DNA from: Bacteroidia bacterium
Lineage (GTDB): Bacteria > Bacteroidota > Bacteroidia > Bacteroidales > Prolixibacteraceae
Assembly (NCBI GenBank): GCA_026391655.1
Contig: JAPLDR010000124.1
Span: forward strand, 1 to 64,000
Reading direction: 5' to 3'
Length of the DNA: 64,000 nucleotides
In this document: positions 8,695-18,546 of the stretch, one piece after another
How positions within the stretch are numbered: the stretch's first letter is position 1
Layout: each line of letters opens with the position of its first letter
Notes under the pieces: model-generated
Seen by the model: the letters and a program-made list of their open reading frames with translations, nothing else
Database searches by the model: none
Told to the model about the DNA's origin: nothing
Position numbers and translations under genes: made by a program

Positions 8695-10427
8695 CTCTTT
8701 TGAATTGTAGCAAAGTGATAATAAAACCAGTATGATTTACCAAACCGTCCGCTCAAGGCATTTATTTCGCCTTTTGTTTTTTCAAATAGTTGCGTGTAAT
8801 CTGCAAAGTCCTTTATTTTTTTCGGAGAAATGGCATAACTTGCGACCTCATCCTGAGATGCCTGCGAAGATAGTAATTGAATTAACAAAGCCTCACCGTA
8901 GAGTGATGGTACGGGCCGGTTAATCAATCTGCCATATTGATCATACACTTTTCTGAAAGATTTCAAATCCTTGTTAAGCAAATGGTAACAAAGCAGGTAA
9001 TCGAGTGCGATCAGATTATTCGGGTTCTGTTCGACAAGGAAACTGAGAGAAGTCAGATAGTAATTCGATTTACGGAGTGTGTCGACCTGAGGAATCTGAG
9101 CGCGCTTTCCGATCAGCCATTTGTCTGAAGCGGACACATGATTCATTGCCTGCCTGCTTTCTGCCCATTTTTTATGAAACAGCGTCTTACTCAGTATTCG
9201 CAAATATTTATTGGCACCGGCTGAGTCCTCATTCACCATATTGATTTCAGCCAGACGTTTGATCATGCGAGAGCTCCTTTGATAAGGCGAAAAAGTATTT
9301 CCGAGCATTGCCGAATGCTGCGCAAGGTTCATATCTCCGAGCAGAAAAAATACTTCATTGCTTACGAAGATCGACTGCCAGTTTTCGTCAGGCATCACAG
9401 GCAATATCAATCCGGATGCTGCCGGCTGGTAAAAGTCTAAAAGATATTCAGGCAGTTCTCCTTTTTTAGCGAGGGCCATATTGGTAAAATAGGTAGCACT
9501 CCGGGACTTCAGATTATACTTTTGCGAAAGTTCAATGACCCGGTCGGTATTCCCAAAATAGAATTCATTGTCAAGGGACAGGATTTTTTCGCGGTCGAAA
9601 CTGGCATTTGCCCTAATTCCAAAAAGCAAAAGGAAGATGAAGGCAAAAGGAATAGTAATATTGAAAATTCGTGAATATTTGACTTCGAACCGTTTTAAGA
9701 AGAAAGCAGCCATAAGCACGAGAATCAAAGAAGCTCGTAAGAGGATGCTTTGCAAATTCATTGCAGGGTAAATGTAGGACTGGGTGATCGTAAGTAAGTA
9801 ATAATGCCTCAATGCTATTGGAATCAAAAATATTACTGCACCAATCAATAACCATTTAAGCAAATAGGATCGTCCCTTTTCCCAGTCATAAACCATAATC
9901 AGTAATGGAAAAACAAGAAACGAACTACCAGCCAGCCAATAACCAATAAAAGCCATTATCAGACCGAATGCGGTAGAGAGCCATCGTTTCGAAATCGAAC
10001 TATAAATCAAAAAAAGGATTAAAACCAGAATAAAGCCAACAGAAGCGGAAACGCGATACAATAGATCACAATGAAGCATCCAATCAATTGCAACCGGGAA
10101 TAAACCCCAAAGAGGTGCATTTTTTGTGGCAGAAATTCGTTTGATTACAAAAGAGCAGAGGAGCCATTCGAGGCAAAACAGGAGCGAGAGAACTGTTGCT
10201 CCACCTCCTCGCAGGTAGAAAAATTGTGTAAGATAATCGCCCGCATAACAAGCAAGCCAGGCAGGTTTATTGAAATAAGAGAGGAAGTAATCTGAATTAA
10301 AAAGGAACAACTGAATCTGCTCTTTGAAAAACAGATGGTAAGCATAAAAGAGCTGAAAAAAAAGAAAGCTCAAAAAAGTAAGCCCTAAAGCTACAATTCC
10401 AAAGCGTTTTTTTTCGGATGCCGACAT
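8691..10427 (-). CDS. Polytopic membrane protein with helical-repeat tail (probable DUF6057), copy 3
   Basis: Inner-membrane protein of 578 aa and first gene of the three-pair series. It retains the family stretches KEQIQLFLFNSDYFLSYF, YLTQFFYLRGGGA and YWLAGSSFLVFPL, then a soluble helical half ending SYWFYYHF. It is more diverged than copies 1 and 2. It overlaps the following propeller gene by four bases. A broken DUF4369 lipoprotein gene lies upstream on the same strand. Assignment to DUF6057 rests on recall of the family pattern, and no function is established. Confidence 0.7.
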   Translation of the reverse strand: MSASEKKRFGIVALGLTFLSFLFFQLFYAYHLFFKEQIQLFLFNSDYFLSYFNKPAWLACYAGDYLTQFFYLRGGGATVLSLLFCLEWLLCSFVIKRISATKNAPLWGLFPVAIDWMLHCDLLYRVSASVGFILVLILFLIYSSISKRWLSTAFGLIMAFIGYWLAGSSFLVFPLLIMVYDWEKGRSYLLKWLLIGAVIFLIPIALRHYYLLTITQSYIYPAMNLQSILLRASLILVLMAAFFLKRFEVKYSRIFNITIPFAFIFLLLFGIRANASFDREKILSLDNEFYFGNTDRVIELSQKYNLKSRSATYFTNMALAKKGELPEYLLDFYQPAASGLILPVMPDENWQSIFVSNEVFFLLGDMNLAQHSAMLGNTFSPYQRSSRMIKRLAEINMVNEDSAGANKYLRILSKTLFHKKWAESRQAMNHVSASDKWLIGKRAQIPQVDTLRKSNYYLTSLSFLVEQNPNNLIALDYLLCYHLLNKDLKSFRKVYDQYGRLINRPVPSLYGEALLIQLLSSQASQDEVASYAISPKKIKDFADYTQLFEKTKGEINALSGRFGKSYWFYYHFATIQKR

Positions 10428-10450
10428 TCAGAAAGTTTGATTAGTAATCA

Positions 10451-10988
10451 TTAAAAACTTAATTCCTTTTTTTGCTCAGCAGAGAACGAGCCCCAAATCA
10501 TTTTTTTAATAAATTTACCTACTACGTTATTCCGGTTGTTACGAACAAAGTTAAAATGAAAATCAACAATCCGGGCATTTAGAGAGTCAGCCTTCTGTTT
10601 TAAAGAGAAAATCAGCCACGGCTTTTTTTTCCTTCCACTGCTGAAGCGAGTCATTTAAGGCAGTACCCCCCGCGGAACTTTTATTTCCTATTTTCACGGT
10701 TATAATACCAGTTTCTTTTACAACAAGCAATTCCTGAAGATTGTACCGCAATACGGGTTTTGCTCTGATCATGTAAATCTCGGAGGTCTTAATTGCTCCT
10801 TCAAACTTAAACGTTCCATCCGCAATAATAGTCGAATCTACTCTTTCTTTTACTGCATTTTCTAATGGTACCAAATAGATTTTCTCTCCGTCATATGTTT
10901 TATCAGGCAGTTGTCCATTTATTACAAATTGAGGATCAGTCCGGCAACCAATCAGAATAAAAAGTAAAATATAAAAAGCATTTCGCAT
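10451..10988 (-). pseudogene. DUF4369 lipoprotein gene, frameshifted and truncated
   Basis: The first frame (10587-10988) encodes a lipoprotein signal (ILIGCRTD) and the DUF4369 pattern (VINGQLPDKTYDGEKIYL, DSTIIADGTFKFEGAI). It stops just after an A8 run and an AAAA run (minus strand). The continuation in the +1 frame (KQKADSLNARIVDFHFNF, NNVVGKF, SFSAEQKKE) matches the usual family pattern and stops at 10451. Family members often go on into a thioredoxin domain, which is missing here. Both a frameshift near 10595-10620 and an early end are seen; whether the indel is real or a sequencing error cannot be told. Confidence 0.6.
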
Positions 10989-11045
10989 ATTACTAAGTAA
11001 TTATAGGTTCTATGATGTTTCGTATGGGTAATATGAAAACCGAAC

Positions 11046-11210
11046 TTCTGGCGGTTAGTATCTGGCTACTTGCAGTCTGTACTTCGGGAGTAAAAAGTCC
11101 TGCTTAAAAGACCAATTCTCCTATTAAATACAATAGGGAAAAGGGTCCAATAACTTTTATAGATCACCGCCAAAAGCCAGCAGCAAGTTGCTAATTGCCA
11201 GCTGCTATCA
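11046..11210. repeat. GCCAGC/TTGCAG palindromic repeat region
   Basis: The 380-bp gap between the DUF4369 remnant and the susCD operon holds two facing arms. The left is TTCTGGCGGTTAG...TGGCTACTTGCAG and the right CCGCCAAAAGCCAGCAGCAA and onward to TTGCCAGC. They are imperfect inverted copies about 100 bp apart. No gene is seen in the gap. Confidence 0.45.
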
Positions 11211-11317
11211 TTGAATCTTAAATATGACAGGATAAGAATAAATCAACAAATATCGTTATAAAGTCAAATTAAAAACATTATGCAGCAACAAACTATAATA
11301 CAAACCTAATATGAAAC

Positions 11318-11346
11318 AAGAGGACGGACAATATGCCCGCCCTCTT
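11318..11346 (-). terminator. Hairpin after the susCD operon
   Basis: AAGAGGACGG (plus strand) pairs with CCGCCCTCTT around an eight-to-nine-base loop, with one wobble. It sits 24 bp after the stop codon of the last operon gene. The T-run on the minus strand is weak. Confidence 0.55.
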
Positions 11347-11369
11347 AAAAAAACTTATTTCGCTACAAC

Positions 11370-12215
11370 TTAAAATTTTCTGAACATCCAAAACCATGCT
11401 GTACCCCAGGCTCCTGATCCGGGTTCCGGCCATGCAAGAACAAGCTTGGTATCTGTTAATTTTAGAATATCATAAACGTAGACCGGTGCATTTCCACCGT
11501 TAGGTGCTACCCCTTTAAGAACTGTAACATTGGCCGTAGTAAGCTTTGCCATTGCCCAGACTGCTCCATTACCATCCAGTTTTTTAGCAGCTATATCAAG
11601 AGCTGCTGTACCAGTTTCGGTTTTGGTTCCGGCTAAATTTGATTTTTTCAAAGTCATACCAGCCAGCGTAAATACCATATAGCCATCAGAACCATAATCA
11701 GGATCGTTTCCGGCCATTGAAGCTTTGTCATTTGTCCACCATCCAGGAGAAGAATTTCCCAGATAGCCACCATTGCCCCAAACGGCACCGGCAGTTTCAT
11801 CCCATACATATTTCTTGGAGGTTTCGCCTGCAGTAATATTTCCAAAAAGATTTTTGAACTCGATGGGCAACGTCGTAAGGGCATCGATTTGAATGGAGAA
11901 AGTTTTAGTAATCTTGCTTCCATCAGGATTTAATCCTGTAAAAGTAACATCGACTGCTCCGGTTTTAACAACCATTACCGTATCATAGGCTTTTGTTGAA
12001 GTAGCCCCGCCGCAATTCCAGGAAGATATAACAGGGCTGTGATTTTCAAGAACAACCATATTACCATTCTTCCCATTCACTACGATAGGAGTGGCTTTTA
12101 CATTCAGTTCTGCAGATGTAATTGCGCCTCCCATGGCATCTCTGTTTACAATAGGCTCACATGCGAAGAACGCAGTGGCAAGGATAAATAAAGAAAATAA
12201 AATCGTTTTTTTCAT
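11370..12215 (-). CDS. Surface lipoprotein of the susCD operon
   Basis: Lipoprotein of 281 aa (signal then FFACEP). The N-terminal part (~40-115) resembles an Ig/PKD-like domain (TFTGLNPDGSKITKTF). The C-terminal part is beta-rich and aromatic, with many Trp and Gly (GGYLGNSSPGWWTNDK; WPEPGSGAWGTAWFW), as in surface glycan-binding proteins. It lies 33 bp downstream of susD, at the SusE/F position. I infer a substrate-binding surface lipoprotein; the ligand is unknown. It differs from the classical SusE/F three-domain layout in being much shorter. Confidence 0.65.
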   Translation of the reverse strand: MKKTILFSLFILATAFFACEPIVNRDAMGGAITSAELNVKATPIVVNGKNGNMVVLENHSPVISSWNCGGATSTKAYDTVMVVKTGAVDVTFTGLNPDGSKITKTFSIQIDALTTLPIEFKNLFGNITAGETSKKYVWDETAGAVWGNGGYLGNSSPGWWTNDKASMAGNDPDYGSDGYMVFTLAGMTLKKSNLAGTKTETGTAALDIAAKKLDGNGAVWAMAKLTTANVTVLKGVAPNGGNAPVYVYDILKLTDTKLVLAWPEPGSGAWGTAWFWMFRKF

Positions 12216-12248
12216 TTTAACTCTTTTAATAAATCGTTAAACAATTAA

Positions 12249-13958
12249 TTATTTCCAGCCAGTATATTCGGCAGCAGATGTTCCCCATCCATCATTCTGG
12301 ACCAGAATACCCTGAGAAAGAGCAATCTGATTTTCAGGAATCGGGAAGAAACCCTTTGTCGCAGTATAGCGAGCCTTATAACCACCGCCAAATGCTTTGG
12401 TAACTTCAGCTACACCTTTAAAGTAACACTTAACACCAACCTGTTTGTCAAGCAAGTCACCAGCAATACCCCAACGACGGATGTCGTTCCAGCGGGTACC
12501 TTCGAATGCAAGCTCCCAATGGCGTTCGTTTTGAAGGGCAGCCAAAGAATAAGCTTTATCAGGCAAACCGGCACGTTTGCGAACCAGGTTCATTGAAGTA
12601 GCTGTACCAGTCAACTCAGAGTGCATCAGCAAAACATCAGCAAAACGGATCAACACCAAATCCTGGGTATTGTCGAGCTGAAAATTATCAGCCGTAGCAT
12701 ACATCGGCACACTGTATGACGATGCATAAGTGCCATCCGCATTTTTAGCAGATACCGGGGTATATTTCTTTTGCCAGTAATCGGTTTCCTGAACAAAATC
12801 AGACCATCCACCTTTGGCATAAGTTGGAAGTTCAGTAGGAATTTCAATAATAGAAGCCACACGACGCATATCGGTTGGTTCAGCTGTTTTCCAATCATTC
12901 CAAAGCGTTGGATTCACAGGTCCGGCACCCCAACCCTGACCATAAGGGAAGGTTTTATCATAAGCCTGACCACCGCGTAACCCAAAATGAAGAACATACT
13001 GGTTAGAGTAACCAATAGAAGTACTCCAGCTTGGGAAGTTTGAAAATTTAATCGCAAACATAGTTTCAGGATTAACAGCATTGTCGTCCTCAACCCATTT
13101 CAAACCTTTACCTTTAGTATACGCATAATCGTTAACGGTATATTTGTTGGTATAGGCCCAAAGATTACGGAAATCAGGAACCAAAGACTGACCACTGTGT
13201 GCAATACAATCTTCCACATAAGTTACCACTTGTGCTTTCGTCATTGTGGTGCCACCAACAAGAGGAAGGTCGGCTTTTGCATAAAACCCTGTATAGAACA
13301 AGTAAACACGAGCCAACAGCGCCTGGGCTGCCCATTTAGTGGCATGACCCGCCTCAACGGAGGTATACGGAGTGGATGGCATCAGTTCAATAGCCATCTT
13401 CAGGTCGGATGCAATCTGAGCATAGAGTTGTTCGGGTGTAGCTTTGGGAAGATTTACCGGATCGGTTGTAACTACCAAAGGTACCTGGCCATAATAAGAA
13501 GCCAATTCATAATAGAAAAATGCACGCAGAAAATAAGCTTCACCCTTCATCTGATTCTTTTGGGCATCGTTATCGTAACCTGTGCAATTGTCAAGTGTAG
13601 CAATGGCCATATTGGCACGGAAAATACCTCTGTAACGGACATTCCAGAAATCCTGAAGCATACTTGATCCGTTGTTCATCAAAAGATCCAGTGCCTGCAT
13701 CAGCTTATCGTTTTCTCCACCACCACCAAATCGGTCGTCTGAGGCGAGTTCAGCTGCATAAAAGAATGAAGTATGAGGGCTGGCTGTACCATAACTCAGG
13801 TCGGCATAAATACCGGTAATCATCTGTCTTGCATCAGTTACCGTCTGCGGATAATTTGAAGTATCCTTCTTTGTGAGGTTTTTCGTATCGAGAAAATCTT
13901 CACAACTAATCAACAACAGCGAGGCTGCCGTTATACATATATATAATAAATTCTTCAT
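12249..13958 (-). CDS. SusD/RagB-family nutrient-binding lipoprotein
   Basis: Lipoprotein of 569 aa (LLLISCEDFLDTKN, typical of SusD). Alpha-helical TPR-like regions (GEAYFLRAFFYYELASYYGQ near residue 140; AQALLARVYLFY near 211) and the C-terminal SusD signature (ERHWELAFEGTRWNDIRRWG near residue 480) are visible. SusD lids the SusC transporter and captures an oligomeric substrate at the outer membrane. It lies 13 bp after susC in the same operon. No glycoside hydrolase, sulfatase or protease is adjacent, so the substrate cannot be read from context. Confidence 0.92.
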   Translation of the reverse strand: MKNLLYICITAASLLLISCEDFLDTKNLTKKDTSNYPQTVTDARQMITGIYADLSYGTASPHTSFFYAAELASDDRFGGGGENDKLMQALDLLMNNGSSMLQDFWNVRYRGIFRANMAIATLDNCTGYDNDAQKNQMKGEAYFLRAFFYYELASYYGQVPLVVTTDPVNLPKATPEQLYAQIASDLKMAIELMPSTPYTSVEAGHATKWAAQALLARVYLFYTGFYAKADLPLVGGTTMTKAQVVTYVEDCIAHSGQSLVPDFRNLWAYTNKYTVNDYAYTKGKGLKWVEDDNAVNPETMFAIKFSNFPSWSTSIGYSNQYVLHFGLRGGQAYDKTFPYGQGWGAGPVNPTLWNDWKTAEPTDMRRVASIIEIPTELPTYAKGGWSDFVQETDYWQKKYTPVSAKNADGTYASSYSVPMYATADNFQLDNTQDLVLIRFADVLLMHSELTGTATSMNLVRKRAGLPDKAYSLAALQNERHWELAFEGTRWNDIRRWGIAGDLLDKQVGVKCYFKGVAEVTKAFGGGYKARYTATKGFFPIPENQIALSQGILVQNDGWGTSAAEYTGWK

Positions 13959-13971
13959 ACTGATAAATCAA

Positions 13972-16900
13972 TTAAAATTTGATATTAACACCTACCAGAT
14001 AAGTTCTTGGACTCGGATAGAATCCTAAGTCAACTCCGGAAACCCAGCTTTGACCACCGCCGTATCCAATTTCAGGATCTTGTCCCGAATACTTGGTGAA
14101 TGTGTACAGATTCTGAGCAGTTACGTATAAACGGGCTTGTCCAAAAGGCATTTTGGTAAACAATTTTTTGAAATCGTACCCAAGTGTAACGTTCTGTATC
14201 TTTACATAATCGCCATTTTCAATATAGATATCGGAAACTTCCTGCCAGTTTGAATTGCTGCCACTCGTGAGGCGAGGTAATTTATTAGAAGTTCCTTCAC
14301 CATACCAACGACCAAAAACATCGGTCGTATAGTTCTGAATTTTCGTGTCGGCAAATGAGCGGTACGATTTCGCAATTTGTTGGCCAAATGCGCCTGTACC
14401 GGCAACATTCAAATCGAAACCCTTGTATCCAAGATTAAAGCTAAATCCAATCGTGATGTCGGGATGAGGATCACCAATCTCAACTTTATCCTTTGTATCA
14501 ATTTTCCCATCTCCGTTGGTATCCACAAAAATTAAATCACCCGGCTGAGGTTTCGATTGTAAAAAAGCCTTAGTAGCGGCAATCTGTGATTGATTTTGGA
14601 ATACTCCGGCTGTTTTATATCCCCAGAAATAACCAATAGGAAATCCAACCTGGGCACGGTACATTTCAGTAGTACCCTGGCTCAATACATTGGCATCTCC
14701 ATGAATGATTCCTTCTCCATTGGCAATACGGGTTACTTCGTTTTTATTGTGGGCAAGGTTAAAGTTTGCACCATAAGTAACTTTGCCGATGTTGTCTTTC
14801 CAGTTTGCAGAAATCTCAAAACCCTTATTATCAACATCCCCACCATTAATATATGGAGCATTCGTACCATAAGAGCCTAAGACAGGAGCTTGAACAAGCC
14901 AGTCGATCGTTTTCTTGTCGTACCAGCTGAAAGCCATTCCTAAACGGGATTTCAGGAAGCGTGCGTCAAAACCGAGGTCAAGTGTTTGTGATGTTTCCCA
15001 TTTGATATCCTTATTAGGCAGAATTTCGGCATATCCACCAGTTGCCTGTGACGTTTTAGTGTTGCCAAAAGAATATGCAGCCGTTAAATCGAAAGCCACA
15101 GTTGCCAGGTATTGGAAATTAGAGATAGATGCATTTCCGTTTTGTCCCCAGCTGCCACGCAGTTTCAGAAAGTCCAGCCAGCTCTTTGCGTTTGCCATAA
15201 ATGATTCATTAGTAATTACCCAGCCAGCTGATACAGAAGGGAAATAACCCCAACGGTTGCCACGGGCAAAGTTTGAGGAACCATCGGCACGAGCCACAAC
15301 AGTTGCCATATAAGTTTCCCTGTAGTTATAACTCAGACGGCCAAAGAACGATTCCAATCCTCCTGAACCCCAGGGACTGCCACCAATAGTTGTAGTACCC
15401 GCAGTAAGTCCTTTTGTGTTGTCAAGCCAGGCATGTTCGAAGTCACTAAAGAGGGAGTATCCATTTGTAGCACCCATACTTTCACCCATTCCCCATTTTT
15501 CCAATGACTGACCTACAAGGGCATTAAATGCATGCTCTTTAATACGAAATGCATAGGCCAGTGTATTTTCAAATGTCCAGCTATAGCCTGAACTCATTGA
15601 CTGATTAACCCTGTCGATCGTATTTATACTTGATGTAGAAAGTTCATACATTGGCGTATATTGGCGATAACTACTGGCACTCATCCTATACCCGAAAGTA
15701 CTTTTAAGTATTAAATCTTTTATAGGTTGAATCTCAAGATAAGCGCTTGTATTCAGATTATAGTTTTTCGACAAATTCATTCCCCTGTTATAAATCATAT
15801 TTGCAATAGGGTTGGCAACGTCCGGACTAAGTTGATCAAGTCCTGTAGAAGCTTTATCTGCTCTGTCAAAATAGGTTCCATCAGCACCATAAACCGGCAT
15901 TAACGGAGTCCCCACCATCATATTGTGAATATCATTCCAATAAATATTGCCAATACCAATACCTTGATTCTCACTGTAACCATAAGTCAGGTTTTCACCA
16001 AATTTAACTACATCAAGACCTGAATTACCCTTTAAAAGAATATGCTCAGAATTTAATCTTGCAGTATAACGTTTGCTATCGGGCTCAACCGGAGTGCCAT
16101 AAATACCTTGCTGATCGCTATAAGAGAAACCCAACGCGAATTTAGAGACCTCATTACCACCCATTATATTTAGTGCGTGATTCTGAGTAGTTGCATTTTT
16201 ATTGCGGATCTCATCAAGCCAGTTTGTACCATTCCATCCACTTATAACTTTAGTATTTAATGAAGGAATCATTGTCGCCCAGTTGTAAGGAGCTAAACCC
16301 TCATTAAAATTAATTTCATTCAGAATATTCATGTATTCTTTTGCATTTAGTAGTGGAGGCTCCTTATATGGATTCTGAATACCATAATATCCATCATAAG
16401 TAATCTGCATCTTTCCGGCCTTTCCACGTTTTGTTGTAACAAGGATTACACCATTAGCAGCACGCGCACCGTAGATAGCAGCTGATGCAGCATCTTTTAA
16501 AACGTCAACAGACTCAATATCTGATGGGTTCAAAGAATTGATGTCACCGCCTGCAATACCGTCAATTACATACAGTGGATTAGAATTACCAATTGTTCCT
16601 AATCCACGTATGGTCACTTTATAACCCTGACCTGGCATACCTGAATTCTGAACAATACTAACACCCGGTGACTGGCTTTGCAAAGAACTCAGTACACTGA
16701 TGGTACTAAGTTTTTGAATATCTTCACCACTCACCTGAATAGTTGCACCTGTGTTCAACTTCTTCTTTTGGACACCATAACCAATTGCCACAACCTCTTC
16801 AAGACCGACGGCTTCAGCAACCAGTTTCACAGAGATTTTGGTCTGGTTACCAAGCACAATCTCCTGAGTTTTCATTCCAATAAAAGAAAAAACCAGGGCC

Positions 16901-17145
16901 TTAGCAGTAACCGGAACAACAAGAGAATAATTACCATCAAAGTCAGTGACAGCACCTGTTGTTGTTCCTTTAACAATAACTGTCGCACCCGGAACAGGAG
17001 CGCCAGTCTCATCAGTTACATTCCCGGAAATGGTCTTCTGCTGGGCAAAAGCCATACCTGTAAGCATTACCATGAAAAGAACCATGGAGAGGAATTTTCC
17101 TGCCCATTTCCCTTCTGGCGAAAAACTTAGTCTAATTGGTTTCAT
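13972..17145 (-). CDS. SusC/RagA-family TonB-dependent outer-membrane transporter
   Basis: Protein of 1057 aa, normal for SusC. Order: signal peptide (~1-35), carboxypeptidase-regulatory-like Ig domain (QKTISGNVTDETGAPVPGAT, 36-115), TonB-box region (LEEVVAIGYG), plug (VTIRGLGTIGNSNPLYVIDG; SVDVLKDAASAAIYGARAA), then a long beta-barrel ending in IKF with a terminal Phe. It imports bulky substrates with SusD under TonB-ExbBD energy. It is first in the operon. A 687-bp AT-rich region separates it from the next gene upstream and no sigma/anti-sigma pair is present. Confidence 0.95.
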   Translation of the reverse strand: MKPIRLSFSPEGKWAGKFLSMVLFMVMLTGMAFAQQKTISGNVTDETGAPVPGATVIVKGTTTGAVTDFDGNYSLVVPVTAKALVFSFIGMKTQEIVLGNQTKISVKLVAEAVGLEEVVAIGYGVQKKKLNTGATIQVSGEDIQKLSTISVLSSLQSQSPGVSIVQNSGMPGQGYKVTIRGLGTIGNSNPLYVIDGIAGGDINSLNPSDIESVDVLKDAASAAIYGARAANGVILVTTKRGKAGKMQITYDGYYGIQNPYKEPPLLNAKEYMNILNEINFNEGLAPYNWATMIPSLNTKVISGWNGTNWLDEIRNKNATTQNHALNIMGGNEVSKFALGFSYSDQQGIYGTPVEPDSKRYTARLNSEHILLKGNSGLDVVKFGENLTYGYSENQGIGIGNIYWNDIHNMMVGTPLMPVYGADGTYFDRADKASTGLDQLSPDVANPIANMIYNRGMNLSKNYNLNTSAYLEIQPIKDLILKSTFGYRMSASSYRQYTPMYELSTSSINTIDRVNQSMSSGYSWTFENTLAYAFRIKEHAFNALVGQSLEKWGMGESMGATNGYSLFSDFEHAWLDNTKGLTAGTTTIGGSPWGSGGLESFFGRLSYNYRETYMATVVARADGSSNFARGNRWGYFPSVSAGWVITNESFMANAKSWLDFLKLRGSWGQNGNASISNFQYLATVAFDLTAAYSFGNTKTSQATGGYAEILPNKDIKWETSQTLDLGFDARFLKSRLGMAFSWYDKKTIDWLVQAPVLGSYGTNAPYINGGDVDNKGFEISANWKDNIGKVTYGANFNLAHNKNEVTRIANGEGIIHGDANVLSQGTTEMYRAQVGFPIGYFWGYKTAGVFQNQSQIAATKAFLQSKPQPGDLIFVDTNGDGKIDTKDKVEIGDPHPDITIGFSFNLGYKGFDLNVAGTGAFGQQIAKSYRSFADTKIQNYTTDVFGRWYGEGTSNKLPRLTSGSNSNWQEVSDIYIENGDYVKIQNVTLGYDFKKLFTKMPFGQARLYVTAQNLYTFTKYSGQDPEIGYGGGQSWVSGVDLGFYPSPRTYLVGVNIKF

Positions 17146-17832
17146 AAAGACATAAACTTAAGATTAGAAATTAAAGAAATAAGAATGAGTTTGAATAATA
17201 GTAATAATATGTTGATAATGAGCTCGGTTTAATCAATATCCAATCTGAGTACAATTGGGAAACAAAGAGTTAGGGATTTCATACCAATCATGTAAGTTTA
17301 TTAATATTAGTTCGAGTGTAAAAGTAAAGAGTATTTAATTATTTTTGTAATACGATCTGATCATATTTCAATATTTTCAGCTCATATTTAATCGGTTCAA
17401 TTGTCTTACAGAAAGCATTCAAATTCTTCTCAAACGTTTATTGTACAGTGATCAAGTGTTAATATATTTATTTATACACAAATATATTTAATATTATGCC
17501 GGATATATTAATTAATTCATTGCTTACAACTCAATATATCAGATAAATATAATAAAAACAATTTATTCGCTATTAAATTTATTACAACCAAACAAAACAA
17601 GGTTCCTTAAAATATTTCAATCGCTTCCAGGTTAAACTATCCATTCAATATTAAACTGTCATAACATCTTATAAGAAAAGTGCAAACCTAATGATTTACT
17701 AACCTTTATTAACACTTGAACGTGTTCCGGATTACAAGCATTTTCAAAAATAAACGCCGGGTCAAAATTGTTGTATTCAGGATCCCGGATTTTCATTAAC
17801 TTAGTCGCCGATTGATAATAATCCTATATGAT
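17146..17832. other. Long AT-rich intergenic region
   Basis: Divergent spacer between susC and the flavin reductase-rubredoxin gene. It should contain both promoters. I see a TATTTTTG (-7-like, plus strand) near 17340 but no good -33 partner. No coding frame or strong repeat is visible. Confidence 0.5.
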
Positions 17833-18537
17833 ATGAACTTCCAAAATTACTTTAAAATCAGCTACGGCTTATACATTGTGACAACCCAATCCGGCAATAA
17901 AAAAGGGGGTTACATTGCTAATACGCTCTTTCAGGTGACTGCTACCCCACCTCAATTTGCAATAAGTTGCAATAAAGACAATTACACAGCCGATTTAATC
18001 AAACAAAGTAGAGTTTTTGGCTTTTCAGTATTGAGCGAAAAAGCTAACACGACCTTAATCGGGAATTTTGGTTACAAAAGTGGCCGCGATTTTGATAAAT
18101 TTGCCGGAGTAAATTATTTTAGTGGAAAATCCGGAATTCCGATCATCACCGACTCATCGGTTGCGTGGTTTGAATGTAAGGTCAACCAATTTTATGAAGT
18201 CGGTACCCATCTGATTTTTATCGGGGAGGTAGTTGATAGCGGAATCATCGAAGAGAAGGGTAAACCACTAACTTACAGCTACTATCGCGAGGTTTTAAAA
18301 GGCTATTCACCGAAAAATGCACCTACCTATATTGAAAAAGAAAAAATAGAATCTTCGTCTTCGGATATCAAACAACAATCGGAGGTTTGGCAATGCCAGC
18401 TGTGCCGCTACGAATATGAGTCCGCTAAGGGAGATCCCATATCAGGAATCCCGCCCGGGACTTCATTTCCTGATCTACCTGATGATTGGGTATGCCCGAT
18501 ATGTGGTGCAGATAAATCTTTATTCGAAAAAGAATAA
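17833..18537 (+). CDS. Flavin reductase-rubredoxin fusion protein
   Basis: Protein of 234 aa. Residues ~1-155 form an FMN-binding flavin-reductase-like split-barrel ([31 protein letters not shown]). After a charged linker, residues ~185-234 form a rubredoxin with both knuckles ([10 protein letters not shown] and [10 protein letters not shown]) that bind one Fe(Cys)4. This is the layout of high-molecular-weight rubredoxins, which pass electrons from NAD(P)H to oxygen- or NO-reducing flavodiiron proteins. I chose ATG 17833 because it begins the conserved part; a TTG at 17812 would add seven residues. An AraC regulator starts 9 bp downstream. Confidence 0.85.
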   Translation: MNFQNYFKISYGLYIVTTQSGNKKGGYIANTLFQVTATPPQFAISCNKDNYTADLIKQSRVFGFSVLSEKANTTLIGNFGYKSGRDFDKFAGVNYFSGKSGIPIITDSSVAWFECKVNQFYEVGTHLIFIGEVVDSGIIEEKGKPLTYSYYREVLKGYSPKNAPTYIEKEKIESSSSDIKQQSEVWQCQLCRYEYESAKGDPISGIPPGTSFPDLPDDWVCPICGADKSLFEKE

Positions 18538-18546
18538 TAATTGGTG

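Noticed and set aside
13197-13667. 156-codon frame antisense to susD
   Set aside because: It is a shadow of the susD coding sequence; codon pattern and family match support the minus strand.
14590-17155. Several frames of 69-150 codons antisense to susC
   Set aside because: They are frame shadows of a well-supported SusC gene.
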